Assembly: GCA_003339415.1 (NCBI GenBank) | Contig: PDHQ01000008.1 | Span: forward strand, 248,001-312,000 | From: Ophiocordyceps camponoti-saundersi (nom. inval.) | Lineage: Eukaryota > Ascomycota > Sordariomycetes > Hypocreales > Ophiocordycipitaceae | DNA: 64,000 bases | Direction of reading: 5' to 3' | In this document: positions 43,121-52,564 of the stretch, piece after piece | How positions within the stretch are numbered: the stretch's first letter is position 1 | Layout: each line of letters begins with the position of its first letter | Translations under genes and position numbers: made by a program | The notes under the pieces: model-generated | What the model was told of the DNA's origin: nothing | Seen by the model: the letters and a program-made list of their open reading frames with translations, nothing else | Database searches by the model: none

Positions 43121-43861
43121 TCAAGTTCTGAAACCGGCTAGATGATCGAACGCTATAGTCACACCGTCAGCCATCAAATCAGTACACAACGAAGAGCACT
43201 CAGAAAAACAACTCACCCTCATCTTCGGCCTCGGCTGATGAGCATCAATACATTCCCGCTCCGACCCGAACCCTCCATACCTACGCGTCCCCTCATCTCT
43301 GCAAAACGCCTCCGTCCCAAGACAAGCCTCGTTCTTGATGAAGGCGCACGCTGCTCTGTCCGGCTTCTTCCAGGGGAGAGATCCGTAAGCCGGCTTGTGC
43401 CCTTCCTGAGCTTTCTTCGCCTGAGGACTCGGCGAGTGCGCTTCGAAGCATTCCTTCGCAGTGGTGAACCCTCCGCACTGTCGGGCTTGATCGTCGTTGC
43501 AGAAGGTTTGGGTGCCGAGGTAGGCTTCGTTGAGGACGAAGTTGCAGTGATCGTGGTTCGGTTCCTGCCAGGGGAGAGATGGCGTCTTTGCTTGGAGAGG
43601 TGCGTCTTTGCCCTCGCGGTCTACCAGGCATAGATAAGCCATGCCATATGTTTTTAGACCCTCCCCATGGCAGAAGGTTTCTGTCCCGAGACAGGCTTCG
43701 GATAGGGGGGAGGTTGAGCAGGCGCTTTGGGTCGGCGCGTGCCATGGCTTCTTGCTTGATCGGCGGAGGAGGACTTCACCCTGCTGGTGGGCTGAAGGGA
43801 GGGCGGTAGCTGTCATTGTGACGCTGAGGAGGTATAGGGCCGTGAGAGTTTTGAGAACCAT
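43121..43861 (-). CDS. Secreted cysteine-rich protein with three internal repeats
   Basis: Starting at ATG 43861 gives 246 aa unspliced. MVLKTLTALYLLSVTMTATALP is a signal peptide. Three ~50-residue repeats follow, each beginning PW..P, passing through a LGTE(T/A)FC core and usually ending in EC..AH. Each repeat has four cysteines. The third ends PRPKMR. After that the frame shows GTGAGT at 43216, and a typical 89-nt intron ending CAG at 43128 is possible. Splicing would replace the last ~30 residues with a short tail ending near 43060, so the C-terminus is unsettled. The protein is a candidate extracellular effector or adhesin-type protein, but the family is not recognised. Confidence 0.65.
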   Translation of the reverse strand: MVLKTLTALYLLSVTMTATALPSAHQQGEVLLRRSSKKPWHAPTQSACSTSPLSEACLGTETFCHGEGLKTYGMAYLCLVDREGKDAPLQAKTPSLPWQEPNHDHCNFVLNEAYLGTQTFCNDDQARQCGGFTTAKECFEAHSPSPQAKKAQEGHKPAYGSLPWKKPDRAACAFIKNEACLGTEAFCRDEGTRRYGGFGSERECIDAHQPRPKMRVSCFSECSSLCTDLMADGVTIAFDHLAGFRT

Positions 43862-44687
43862 CTTGGCGGTAGGATTGGGACCTGTTGGGGTGAAGGGTGA
43901 GTCTGTGGGTGAGTGAATGTGTTGGTGGCCTTGTGCTGAACGAGAGTCGGTGATCAAGGAGGAAGAAAGAGGTGAGGCGAGTCGCTCATTTATACATGCA
44001 TTTTTAGTATGATAATAACTAGGTAGATCAAGTCTATGAGAGATGATCAGGTCTCTATGAATAGGAGTTGACGAATAGAGAGTCTATGTATGTCCACAAG
44101 CATAGACCAAGGTAGGAGGAAAACCGACCCTATAATTCATGCAAGGAAATAAGGCGTACGCAACCCCCGAATAATAAACTCCACTGTCTTTATTTTCAAC
44201 CGACCCAAGGACCAAGGTTATGACGATCCAGGCACGTAAACGAGCATGGATCTATCATCTTCTTCTACGTCTCTACAGGGACTGCCGCGGGGACATGATA
44301 GATTCCATCGCTGTCACTATGCATTGATCGGCAACAGATCGTCGTACGAGTCCCGTTGTCTTGTCCGGCGCTATGGCAAGCAGTTGCCAGGACGGCCGTC
44401 GTGACTATATCCCAGTCTGTCAACGTCAAAGGCGAATCCCCGTCAACGATCAACGGTTTGAAGAACAAGGTGCTTAAAGCGTGATCCATGACTCGCTACT
44501 ACCAGACTGCGGTCCAGTAGTCAATGCATATAATGCGTGTCAACTATCAAGACCATATCCCCTCTATTTTATGCACAAGGTTGAGCACAACGCCACCTTG
44601 CCGTGACCTCATCTCTTGTCGGGCGTAACTCTTCCTTTCTTTGTATTACGCCAAGCGATATATGAGCTGGCATATGCATATACATAC
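43862..44687. other. Spacer upstream of the secreted-protein gene
   Basis: About 800 bases with no gene seen. The segment just right of 43861 serves as the promoter of the minus-strand secreted protein; the rest contains 3' sequence of the WD40 gene. Confidence 0.5.
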
Positions 44688-45938
44688 TCACGAGGACGAT
44701 ACGTCCATAGACCAAATCTTCAACGACGTCTCAGGCATTGTCGTCGTGCCGCCAGCCACTTGCTGACCGCCCCCAAAGTCCTCCAGCGCGCCATCCGAGG
44801 CGTGCTCCCAAGCACCAGAGCACGTGGCAATCACTGATCCGCAGCCATGAAGCGTAGTGCTTCCCACGGGAGACTGGTGAGCCGCCCAGGTCCACGACGG
44901 CTGCACGAGGCCATCATCTTTCCCCACGCCCTCCCAGACAGCGACAGAGCCATTCTGCAATCCGGCCCAGACCTCGAATCCGTCTTGGCCCTGGTACACG
45001 TCGCAGGCGAGCCGCTGCTGCGTTGTAGCTTCGCGGCCACACAAGGCGCCCAGAAGCCTCCTCGTGCCGCGGATGTCGTAGACGAGAAGAGCGGACGACT
45101 TTCGCTCGTTGATGACGAGGTAGCGACCGCAAGGCGTCCAAACCAACTGGACGATACCCTGCCCCGCATCATGCAACCCCAAGTCTCGGCCGGCATCAGC
45201 AATGCTCCAGTTGGCGATGGCGTCTTTCGACCGTTGTATATCATAAAGCCCCATCCAGCGATTGCGAGTGCCGGCTGCTACAGGACAGTCGGGCTCGGAT
45301 GCGAGAGCGGACACGGTCCCCTTCATGCCCACGCCGCCCCCCTTTGCGATGTGCCGTTTGGATGGGATGGTGGCCAGGGTGAGTACAGGACCGTCAGAGC
45401 CCGGACGAGAGAGGTCGAAGTAGTCGAGCCGGTTCGCGGACCCGCAGAGAAAGTGACTCCCCGGAGACGGCCACAAAATGGATGCCGGCGTGAGGAACTG
45501 TTCCGTCTCAGCTCTGATGAGCTTATATGTAGCCAACGGCGTCGACGAGCTCCGCTGCGAAGGAAACGCATGATAGAGGTGCAGAGGGTGATCACGGCAG
45601 CCGGCGAGAAACGTCTGCGTCATCGGATCTGCAAGAGAGAAGAAGGGCGCCACGGCGATGGCTTGCGACGGCTCTGGAAGCCTCGTCGACGCCTGAGGCC
45701 GAATCTCAGCCTCGTCATCCAAAGACTCGAGGATATCGGCTGGGAGAACAACGGAGGAGACGGTGTTGTCTGACGACTGGACCATCACCGTCGTTCCATC
45801 ACCCGTCCACTGCGCCGATGAGAAGAAGGCATCTTGGGGCTTGGTACTTGACGGCGCGTCGTCCGCTGTGGGCGTCAGACTGGCGACAAGTCTGACTTTT
45901 GAAGGCCGGCTTGCTTCGTCGCCATCGTCTTGCTCCAT
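44688..45938 (-). CDS. WD40-repeat protein, WRAP53/TCAB1 (Swt21-like) family
   Basis: A single exon of 416 aa, starting at ATG 45938. Family marks are FFSSAQWTGDGTTVMVQSSDNTVSS (residues 38-62), SLADPMTQTFLAGCRDHPLHLYHAFPS, RPGSDGPVLTLATIPSKRHI, VGMKGTVSALA, QLVWTPCGRYLVINERKS, FEVWAGLQNGSVAVWEG and SPVGSTTLHGCGSVIATCSG. These form a seven-bladed propeller. Animal TCAB1/WRAP53 carries Cajal-body and telomerase RNAs, and yeast Swt21 is linked to splicing; which applies here is unknown. It faces the PQ-loop gene across a shared promoter holding two CACGTG sites. Confidence 0.85.
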   Translation of the reverse strand: MEQDDGDEASRPSKVRLVASLTPTADDAPSSTKPQDAFFSSAQWTGDGTTVMVQSSDNTVSSVVLPADILESLDDEAEIRPQASTRLPEPSQAIAVAPFFSLADPMTQTFLAGCRDHPLHLYHAFPSQRSSSTPLATYKLIRAETEQFLTPASILWPSPGSHFLCGSANRLDYFDLSRPGSDGPVLTLATIPSKRHIAKGGGVGMKGTVSALASEPDCPVAAGTRNRWMGLYDIQRSKDAIANWSIADAGRDLGLHDAGQGIVQLVWTPCGRYLVINERKSSALLVYDIRGTRRLLGALCGREATTQQRLACDVYQGQDGFEVWAGLQNGSVAVWEGVGKDDGLVQPSWTWAAHQSPVGSTTLHGCGSVIATCSGAWEHASDGALEDFGGGQQVAGGTTTMPETSLKIWSMDVSSS

Positions 45939-46610
45939 CGGCTGGCCCTCCCTGAGGACGAGAGCTTTATCTAAGTCGAAGGAATTTGTGATCAGGTAAG
46001 TCGAGGCACGTGATATCCGGGAGATTGTAAAGCCGAGCGTCGGCCGAGAGAATGTACGAATAGCTTTCGATCATGGTCTGTTCACAATGTATCCAGGCTA
46101 CGGTAGAGAAGACGTCGAGTATCAGATTTTCATGCGGCATGACGGGAAGTGATCCTTTCTCATGTGGTGTCCTGCGCGTGTACGGGTATTTGCTGTTGGT
46201 ATTCCCTAACTTTGCCCGGGTCTCAGACGTCGTAAATCAGATACCGGAATATTAAATACCCGGGTGACCTCCTCCCAGTCACGTGTCGTGATCATGATAT
46301 CCCGTAACCCCAGGTCATCAGCCAGCCTTGTTGACGCCTCTCATTGACCACCTCAGCCTCGCCTGCGCCTGCATCACGCCCGCAAGCTGCCGTCATAGTC
46401 ATTCCGGTCGTTCGCTGCCGAGCATCATGACCATTTACTGAGTCCTTTCGAGGCTCCGGATTCTCCCTCTCGCTCCTCTCGCCACTCTCGCCACTCTCTC
46501 TCTCTCACGCTTCCCGCCTCGCTTCGCCCTCGACACGCCCTTTGTTCCATCGTCAGCCTACGGATACTCGCATCGACTCGCCTACCAGAGCCTTTAGCGC
46601 CCGGCCAATC
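45939..46610. promoter_or_regulatory. Shared divergent promoter with two CACGTG boxes
   Basis: A 672-bp region between the minus-strand WD40 gene and the plus-strand PQ-loop gene. CACGTGA is at 46007-46013 and TCACGTG at 46279-46285. A (CT)n-rich leader (46460-46510) precedes the PQ-loop start. Confidence 0.55.
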
Positions 46611-47794
46611 ATGGGCCATCTCTGGGAGCTTGATGGGGCCGAGTGCGAGCGGCTTCGATCACCATCGTATCTCGAGCTTGTCGTTTCCATGTGCGATCAA
46701 GATCCAACTTCCCTTCTTCCAACCTTCGTCTTGTCCCAGCTGACGGCGATTTCAGCGTCATCCTCATCGGATTGCTCATCTCATATCTCCCACAGCACTA
46801 TCGAATCATCTCCCGAGGCACATCAGAGGGAATCTCACCTTACTTCGTACTCCTCGGCACCACTTCCGCCACCGCCGGTTTCGCCAATATCCTCACCGTC
46901 CCGCCCTCGCGCGAGGCCATCGGCTGCTGCAGAGAGCTGGGAGCCTTTGATTGCACCGCAGGACTGCTTGGTGTTGCCCAGCTAGGCGTTCAATGGCTTT
47001 GCTTTACCCTGATGTAGGTAGTACCCGGGGTGATGACACCGGAGTGCTGCGCTAACCCCCTTCACAGCCTCATTCTCTTCCTCATCTTCTTCCGTTACCG
47101 TGAGGCCAATGTGCCCCAAGTCGAACTCGGCGGTGAGTCGCCAAAGTGGCAGACGGCTGTCACCGTTGGTCTTTTGTGTGTCTTTCACGGTCTCATCGTC
47201 ATCATCCTCACCGGAGTTTTCGCCATGGCCTTGCCCAGCCATCTCACCGCGTGGGCCAATGCGCTCGGCGTCATGGCAGCTCTCCTCGCCGCCGTCCAGT
47301 ATGTGCCGCAGATCTGGATGACGTATCGCCTGAAGCACGTCGGGAGTCTCAGCATCCCCATGATGTGTATTCAGACGCCCGGCGGCTTCCTCTTCGCCGC
47401 CAGTCTCTTTGCCCGGCTCGGGCTTTCTGGCTGGAGCACGTGGGTCATTTATCTGTTGACGGCAACCATGCAGGGAGTCGTGCTCGTGCTCGGCGTTTAC
47501 TATGAGATGGCGTCCCGCCGGAACGACGGATGCACGGCCGACTTTGCCCGCTCGCCGTTAGAGGGATCCCCCTCATCGCATCGGCCGTCCGCGAACCGCA
47601 CCTATTCTGAAGGATGGGAGCGTGGGCTGCCAGGACCCTTTACCGGCCACCCTGAGCGGTACGCCGAGACGGAGGAAGACCTCGACCACATACAAGAACG
47701 GGAAGCGCGAGCAATTGCGCGGGAGAACCAGCCGTTGCTACGACCGGGTGGCATTGGCAACCCGCATCGGAATTATAGCTCGAGCCGTGACTGA
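46611..47794 (+). CDS. PQ-loop repeat membrane protein
   Basis: Three exons, 46611-46690, 46756-47013 and 47068-47794, introns of 65 and 54 nt, 354 aa. The first exon encodes MGHLWELDGAECERL and the start of helix 1; splicing gives LVVSIVILIGLLISYLPQHYRI, restoring the first PQ motif. The second PQ-loop is at about residues 185-225 (AAVQYVPQIWMTYRLKHVGSLSI). Seven hydrophobic segments are visible. The C-terminal ~100 residues are hydrophilic and end with a QPLL-type patch resembling an acidic dileucine sorting signal (ARENQPLLRPG). PQ-loop proteins include lysosomal/vacuolar cationic amino-acid and cystine exporters; substrate is unknown here. Confidence 0.88.
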
Positions 47795-48877
47795 TGTGGC
47801 GGCCACGTTACCGCCCGTTCCTGGTTCGACCTAGCAATTTGAGATGGATATGTAGGGAAAAGCCATTATTGACTACTAGAGGTGGAATCAGTTGATGGTG
47901 TGTCACAATAGCAGCGTATCAGTTCAATCTTTGTTGTCGAGCGTCTTCTCAAGCCGTCACAGTCGCAGGCGGCAGCGGCAAAACCGGATTTTGTTTGACC
48001 CCCCCGTGACCGTCGAAGGACCTACCGCAGACTCTGCTCTGATTCTCGTGTTCGTCGTGCAGCAACTGGCCTCGATGCGACTGGACGCGGGAATCTGCGG
48101 CTCTAGTGTCGCCGACTCTGGCTCACCTGACCCTCAAGACTTTGTTTCCTCCCCCCCTCGAAAAAGCAGTTGGGGGCTGCTTATTCGACTGTCGATTCGT
48201 AAGGATCTTGATTCGTCAGAGCAGCAATATATATCCCGGTTGTACGACGATGGAAACCAAGAAGAAGGCAAAAAAGGACCGGGCCGGTTTAAGGGGATGT
48301 GTCTTTTCTTTCTGATTTCCCGCCTGCCTTTCCAGGACGGCCATTTTTTTTTCTTCCAATACGAAGGCGTGAGGGAGGGTTTGGTTTCGGGATTCAACGT
48401 TAACGGATTCGGACTCTTTGGGCGGCACTTGCGCCTGATGGACTACACAAGTTCCTCCTCGGATTTATCCGTACGAACAATCAACTGCCATCGTGGCTGA
48501 ATGGAGGGGAAAACCATGTAAGTCGGTGCAGGGGTAAACATGTAAGCCGGTGCAGGCTCGGCCCGCTTCGACCACGCATGGAAGTATCTCTTGCATTGGA
48601 CACGACTTTATACTTACGGCAGACAAGTGATGGCTTTGGGGAGGGCATTTATATCCCGGGCGAGGCCATGGAGTGAACCCTGGGCCGAGGTCTCTTGGAC
48701 GCTCGCAAGGCAAGACATCATCTCCGGGTACGATACGGCCTCGTCCAATAGGGTCGGGCCAGCTCAGGAGAAGAAGAGCAGACGAGTCATAGGTCAAGGT
48801 TCAAGACAAGAGGAGGCATCTGGCTCTTACCCCCTCGTTACCTTACCTGCTCTTTCTTTGCACCCCCTTTCTTCGCC
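47795..48877. other. Spacer before the lipase gene
   Basis: A long open frame (ATG 47895 to 48500) exists but its translation has no recognised feature and mixed composition, so it is left out. There are two 18-bp direct repeats at 48515-48532 and 48539-48556. Confidence 0.45.
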
Positions 48878-50251
48878 ATGGTTGCTTCCGGATTCCGGCT
48901 GGCGGCTCTTGTGGCCATGACGGCGGCGACGGCAGTGTTTGCAGCGCCGCCGGAGCCGCGCGGTGTCATGTCCCTCACGCCGCCCAGCGCCGACGCCTTT
49001 TACCGCGTGCCGGACGACTTGGACGAGGTCAAGCCGGGGACGATCCTGCGGTCGCGGGTGCCGCCGAACCCAATATCGGCATTTGGCAAGCTTCCCATCA
49101 GCCTGGCTGCCAGCCACCAGCTGTTGTATCGCACGACGGATAGCCTCGGCAACGCGACGGCGACGGTGCTCACGGTGCTGGTCCCGCACAATGCCGACTT
49201 CGGCAAGGTGCTGTCGTACCAGGTGGCCGAGGACGCGGCGTCGATTGACTGCGCACCCTCCTACGCCTTCCAGCTGGATCATGCCACGGGTCCGTATTAC
49301 GGGACTCAGATTACCGAGGAAGAGCTTCTGCTTGTCGTAACCGCGCTTGCGCAAAGATGGGTCGTCATCGCGCCGGACTTTCTCGGTCCAAAGGGGGCCT
49401 TCTTGGCCAACGAGCTGGCGGGACAGGCTACGCTCGACGGCATCCGCGCGGCCATCAACTCTGGGCCTCAGACGGGCATCGAAGAAGGGGCGAGAATTGC
49501 CATGTGGGGATACTCGGGTGGCAGCTTGGCGTCGCTTTGGGCGGCGGAGCTGCAGCCGACGTACGCACCTGAGCTGCAGATCGCCGGCGCGGCCGTTGGC
49601 GGGACGGTGCCCAACATCTCGTCAGTCGTCCTGAGCATTAACAAGCATGCTTCTGCCGGCCTGATCCCCGCCGGCCTCGTTGGGCTCGCCAATCAGCACC
49701 CAGACCTGGATGAGCTGCTGCAGAAACACGTGCTGCCTCAATATCGGGATGAGCTGTTTGCGCCGCGCAAGCAATGCCAAGGTGCCAACGACAAGCAATT
49801 TAAGAATAGGGACGTGCCCGCGATGCTGGACGACCCAACGCTCATCTTCAAACATCCACTGGCGGTGAAGCTGACGGATAAGAATGCGCTGGGCAAGGTG
49901 GCGCCGCGGGTGCCGCTCTTCATATACAAGGCAACGAAGGACGAGGTCAGTCCTGTGGGTGAGACGGACGCTCTGGTGCGTCGGTACTGCGCTGGTGGCA
50001 CGTCAGTCAAGTATCAGCGCGACCAGACCTTTGATCACTCCGGGCTGGCAATCGCGGCGGCACCCAAGGCGCTGTCTTGGCTGCGGGATACGCTCAACGG
50101 TCAAGAACATGGCGGATGCGAAACGAGGACGGTGTTGAACTCGTTGCTTGATCTCAAGGCGCTTGCGATACTGCCCAAGATGCTACTCAACATCCTGCTG
50201 GGTTTACTGGGATTGCCGGGGATTAAGCTTGCGTCTCTTCATGAGTCTTGA
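48878..50251 (+). CDS. Secretory lipase (LIP family)
   Basis: A single exon of 457 aa starting in context GCCATGG. Residues 1-22 (MVASGFRLAALVAMTAATAVFA) are a signal peptide. The alpha/beta-hydrolase nucleophile motif is WGYSGGS with Ser at residue 213. The likely acid is Asp355 (ATKDEVSP) and the base His387 (TFDHSG). Length and motif spacing fit the Candida-type secretory lipases (LIP, Pfam PF03583) that hydrolyse triglycerides outside the cell. Cysteines at about 127, 300, 371 and 411 could form disulphides. The C-terminus has a hydrophobic stretch (ILPKMLLNILLGLLGLPGIKLAS), slightly unusual for a soluble lipase and possibly membrane-associating. Confidence 0.9.
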   Translation: MVASGFRLAALVAMTAATAVFAAPPEPRGVMSLTPPSADAFYRVPDDLDEVKPGTILRSRVPPNPISAFGKLPISLAASHQLLYRTTDSLGNATATVLTVLVPHNADFGKVLSYQVAEDAASIDCAPSYAFQLDHATGPYYGTQITEEELLLVVTALAQRWVVIAPDFLGPKGAFLANELAGQATLDGIRAAINSGPQTGIEEGARIAMWGYSGGSLASLWAAELQPTYAPELQIAGAAVGGTVPNISSVVLSINKHASAGLIPAGLVGLANQHPDLDELLQKHVLPQYRDELFAPRKQCQGANDKQFKNRDVPAMLDDPTLIFKHPLAVKLTDKNALGKVAPRVPLFIYKATKDEVSPVGETDALVRRYCAGGTSVKYQRDQTFDHSGLAIAAAPKALSWLRDTLNGQEHGGCETRTVLNSLLDLKALAILPKMLLNILLGLLGLPGIKLASLHES

Positions 50252-50727
50252 TCGTTAATGTCTCTCTCTGTCTGCTCTCTGTCCTCTTACGGCAAACTGA
50301 TGGATGGATGGAGTTTTCTGCATGCATCTTTGATGTCGGTAGCATTTATCGTGTATTCGATTAATGCATAGGTATCTTTACTCTTTGGACGCGTGCGTAA
50401 GGGCGAAGAGACGTCTGCGGCATCAATTGTGAAGCAAGAGTGTTGACCGTCTTCAGAGCCTCGAGGTCGAGATGAGGTCTCAGTCTCATCTGATTACCTA
50501 GCCCGAGTCAGCTAGAGGCCCGGGGGTGAGGCCAAGCCGAGGTCGGAAGTGGAGGCGGAAGCGGCTCCACGATAATCCAGTTGCCGTCTCACCCCATGAC
50601 CGTCATGACTCTCCTCCGTCCCTGGAGCTGGGGGGAAGCAACTTGGTCACTGAACTATCTAGGTATCTACCTTGATATTTGACAATCACTCTCACACTCT
50701 GTCCCTCAGCCATAGCCTCTTCCTCCA
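50252..50727. other. Spacer
   Basis: No gene is seen. The right half is the presumed promoter of the R3H gene. Confidence 0.5.
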
Positions 50728-51905
50728 ATGGCCATCTACAGCGCAGTCCCTCCCCCGGCAGAGCTCACTACGGGCCAACAGCAAGCCAACAATGACGTCG
50801 ACGCATGGACCGTCTCGGCGCTGCAATCGCTGACCGTCTCGCCAATTGCGCGCGGGACGGGCACGCCGCTTGCCATCCCCATTGACGCCGAGAATCGAGG
50901 GGCGTCGACTGTCGCTGGTTCGAAGACGACGACGACGACGCCGAGGCCGCCTTCGCGTCGGGATAGCCAGCGCCGGCGGGACGCGCTTCTCAAAGGTCAT
51001 GAGGGGAGTCGGCAGCGGCGCCGTTGGGATAATGGTTCGTTCTTACTCCTGTGATATTCCTTACCAGGAAGTACAGCTAATTCGTGCGTCTTGAACCGTT
51101 TCAGACCGTCTCGTCGGCGTTCCCAACGTTCAGCCTCCTCTACCCTGCGACTGGCAAGTCCGGCCAACGCATCCGGTCCATCACATCCCCTATCAATTGG
51201 CTCAGTTCTGGGACTGCGGCATGCGCCAGCGAGTGCAGGACAAAGCTGCCACCCTAGCGGCGGCGCGAAAGAAGCAACAGCGCACCACGGGTAGCGCCAC
51301 CGGGCTCGGAGTCGGTGAGGTGCCGCGTGACCTGCGCGAGTCTGCGAAGCGGAGTCCCAACGTTCGCTTCTGGGTTCGTGCGCTCGAGGAGCCTGTGAGG
51401 AGCTTCCTTGTTGCTGGATGTCGCGATGATGTTGTCGTTGATGATGATGACGTCGATGATGCCGACGACACAGCTGATGATAGCGCTGCTGAGCGGATGG
51501 ACTCGGATGATGAGGAGATTGTCTTTGTTGGCAGGTCGGGCGCTATGCGTGAGCTGAGAGAGAAGAGGGAGAGTCGTTGTAAGATGGCTCGTCGGGAGGT
51601 TGATCATCGGACTGTTGATTCTGGCGTGGTGTTTGACTCGTTTGGTGAAGGGGATGCTGCTGCTTTCAAGTGATTCCCCTCCCCCCCTTTTCTTTTTCAC
51701 ACTTGACATGGATTACTGTTTTGCTGACGATGAGAGACGCAGACGCTGGCTGGCCCATTCCATCTCCGACTACTACGGTCTTTCGTCGCGGTCCGTCACG
51801 CTCGCCGAGTCCTCTTGTCGCGTCGTCTACGTCGGGCTGAAGCAGGAGGAGCGTCGAGTCGGATTGTCTGATACGCTTCCTCGGCCGTTGTGGGAGGTTT
51901 GCTGA
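50728..51905 (+). CDS. R3H-associated / R3H-domain protein
   Basis: Three exons, 50728-51034, 51105-51669 and 51743-51905, 344 aa. The N-terminus MAIYSAVPPPAELTTGQQQANNDVDAWT and the RRRWDNDRLVGVPNVQPPLP segment across intron 1 match the R3H-associated N-terminal domain found in fungi. An Asp-rich run (DDVVVDDDDVDDADD) follows. Intron 2 joins DAAAF-K to RWLAHSISDYYGLSSRSV, which completes an R3H-type domain; the CAG acceptor at 51742 is preferred over upstream AG sites because it needs no extra residues. R3H domains bind single-stranded nucleic acid, so an RNA-linked role is probable. Without the second intron the frame would stop soon after AFK at 51673. Confidence 0.82.
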
Positions 51906-52564
51906 GGGGTGTATCCGTAGATGCATGCTGGAACTTGTCATGGAGGTTTTCGGCGTGTTTAGAAGATGGAGTTGTCTGTTGAGATGGTTGTTTGGATCGG
52001 CTCGGTTAGTTATACCTTGAGTCGTAGCGTGCTTCGTATAACCTATCAGCTTGCTGTTTCTCCTGGTGATGCTGTAGATCGGTTATTTGTAACTCTCAAC
52101 GTGGTCTTTTTGCTATGAGATGCTTGCATGTGTTTGAGTTGCTGAGCTTGTATACGAGAGTCTTGAATAACCTGGACGTGTCTGTTATGGGTGAAGTCGT
52201 GACAAGGGTCGTGGAGTTGGTCAAGTCTTTCAGCAACGTCAAGTGAGAGCAGTGCTGTGGTAGTTGTTCATCAACTCTTGGGCTTACTCACGACACTACA
52301 TGTGAAAGTAAACGATACTATCAACTCTTCGATTCCTATTCTCAGGCACCTGAAGTACTGGAAGGGTAGAGAAGCCTGTCCCTTTCCAGGTCATTCTCTT
52401 GGTCACGGTGAGTTTAAGCAGTTGATAGTCACTCTCCTCGTTGGAACCATTCAGTAGACGCTATTCACCTCCTTGCCATTGAACCAGTATCATGCATAGG
52501 AGCGTCAATCAAGATCATATCGCCTTCCATAAGATCAAAGTCTCTTCCTCGACTGATGAGCCGG
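51906..52564. other. Convergent 3' spacer
   Basis: The space between the R3H gene and the minus-strand CHAT gene. No gene is seen. Confidence 0.5.

Noticed and set aside
47895..48500. 201-aa open frame between the PQ-loop and lipase genes
   Set aside because: It has a plausible ATG but unremarkable composition, poly-Phe from a T run, and no domain. It was left out for lack of support.
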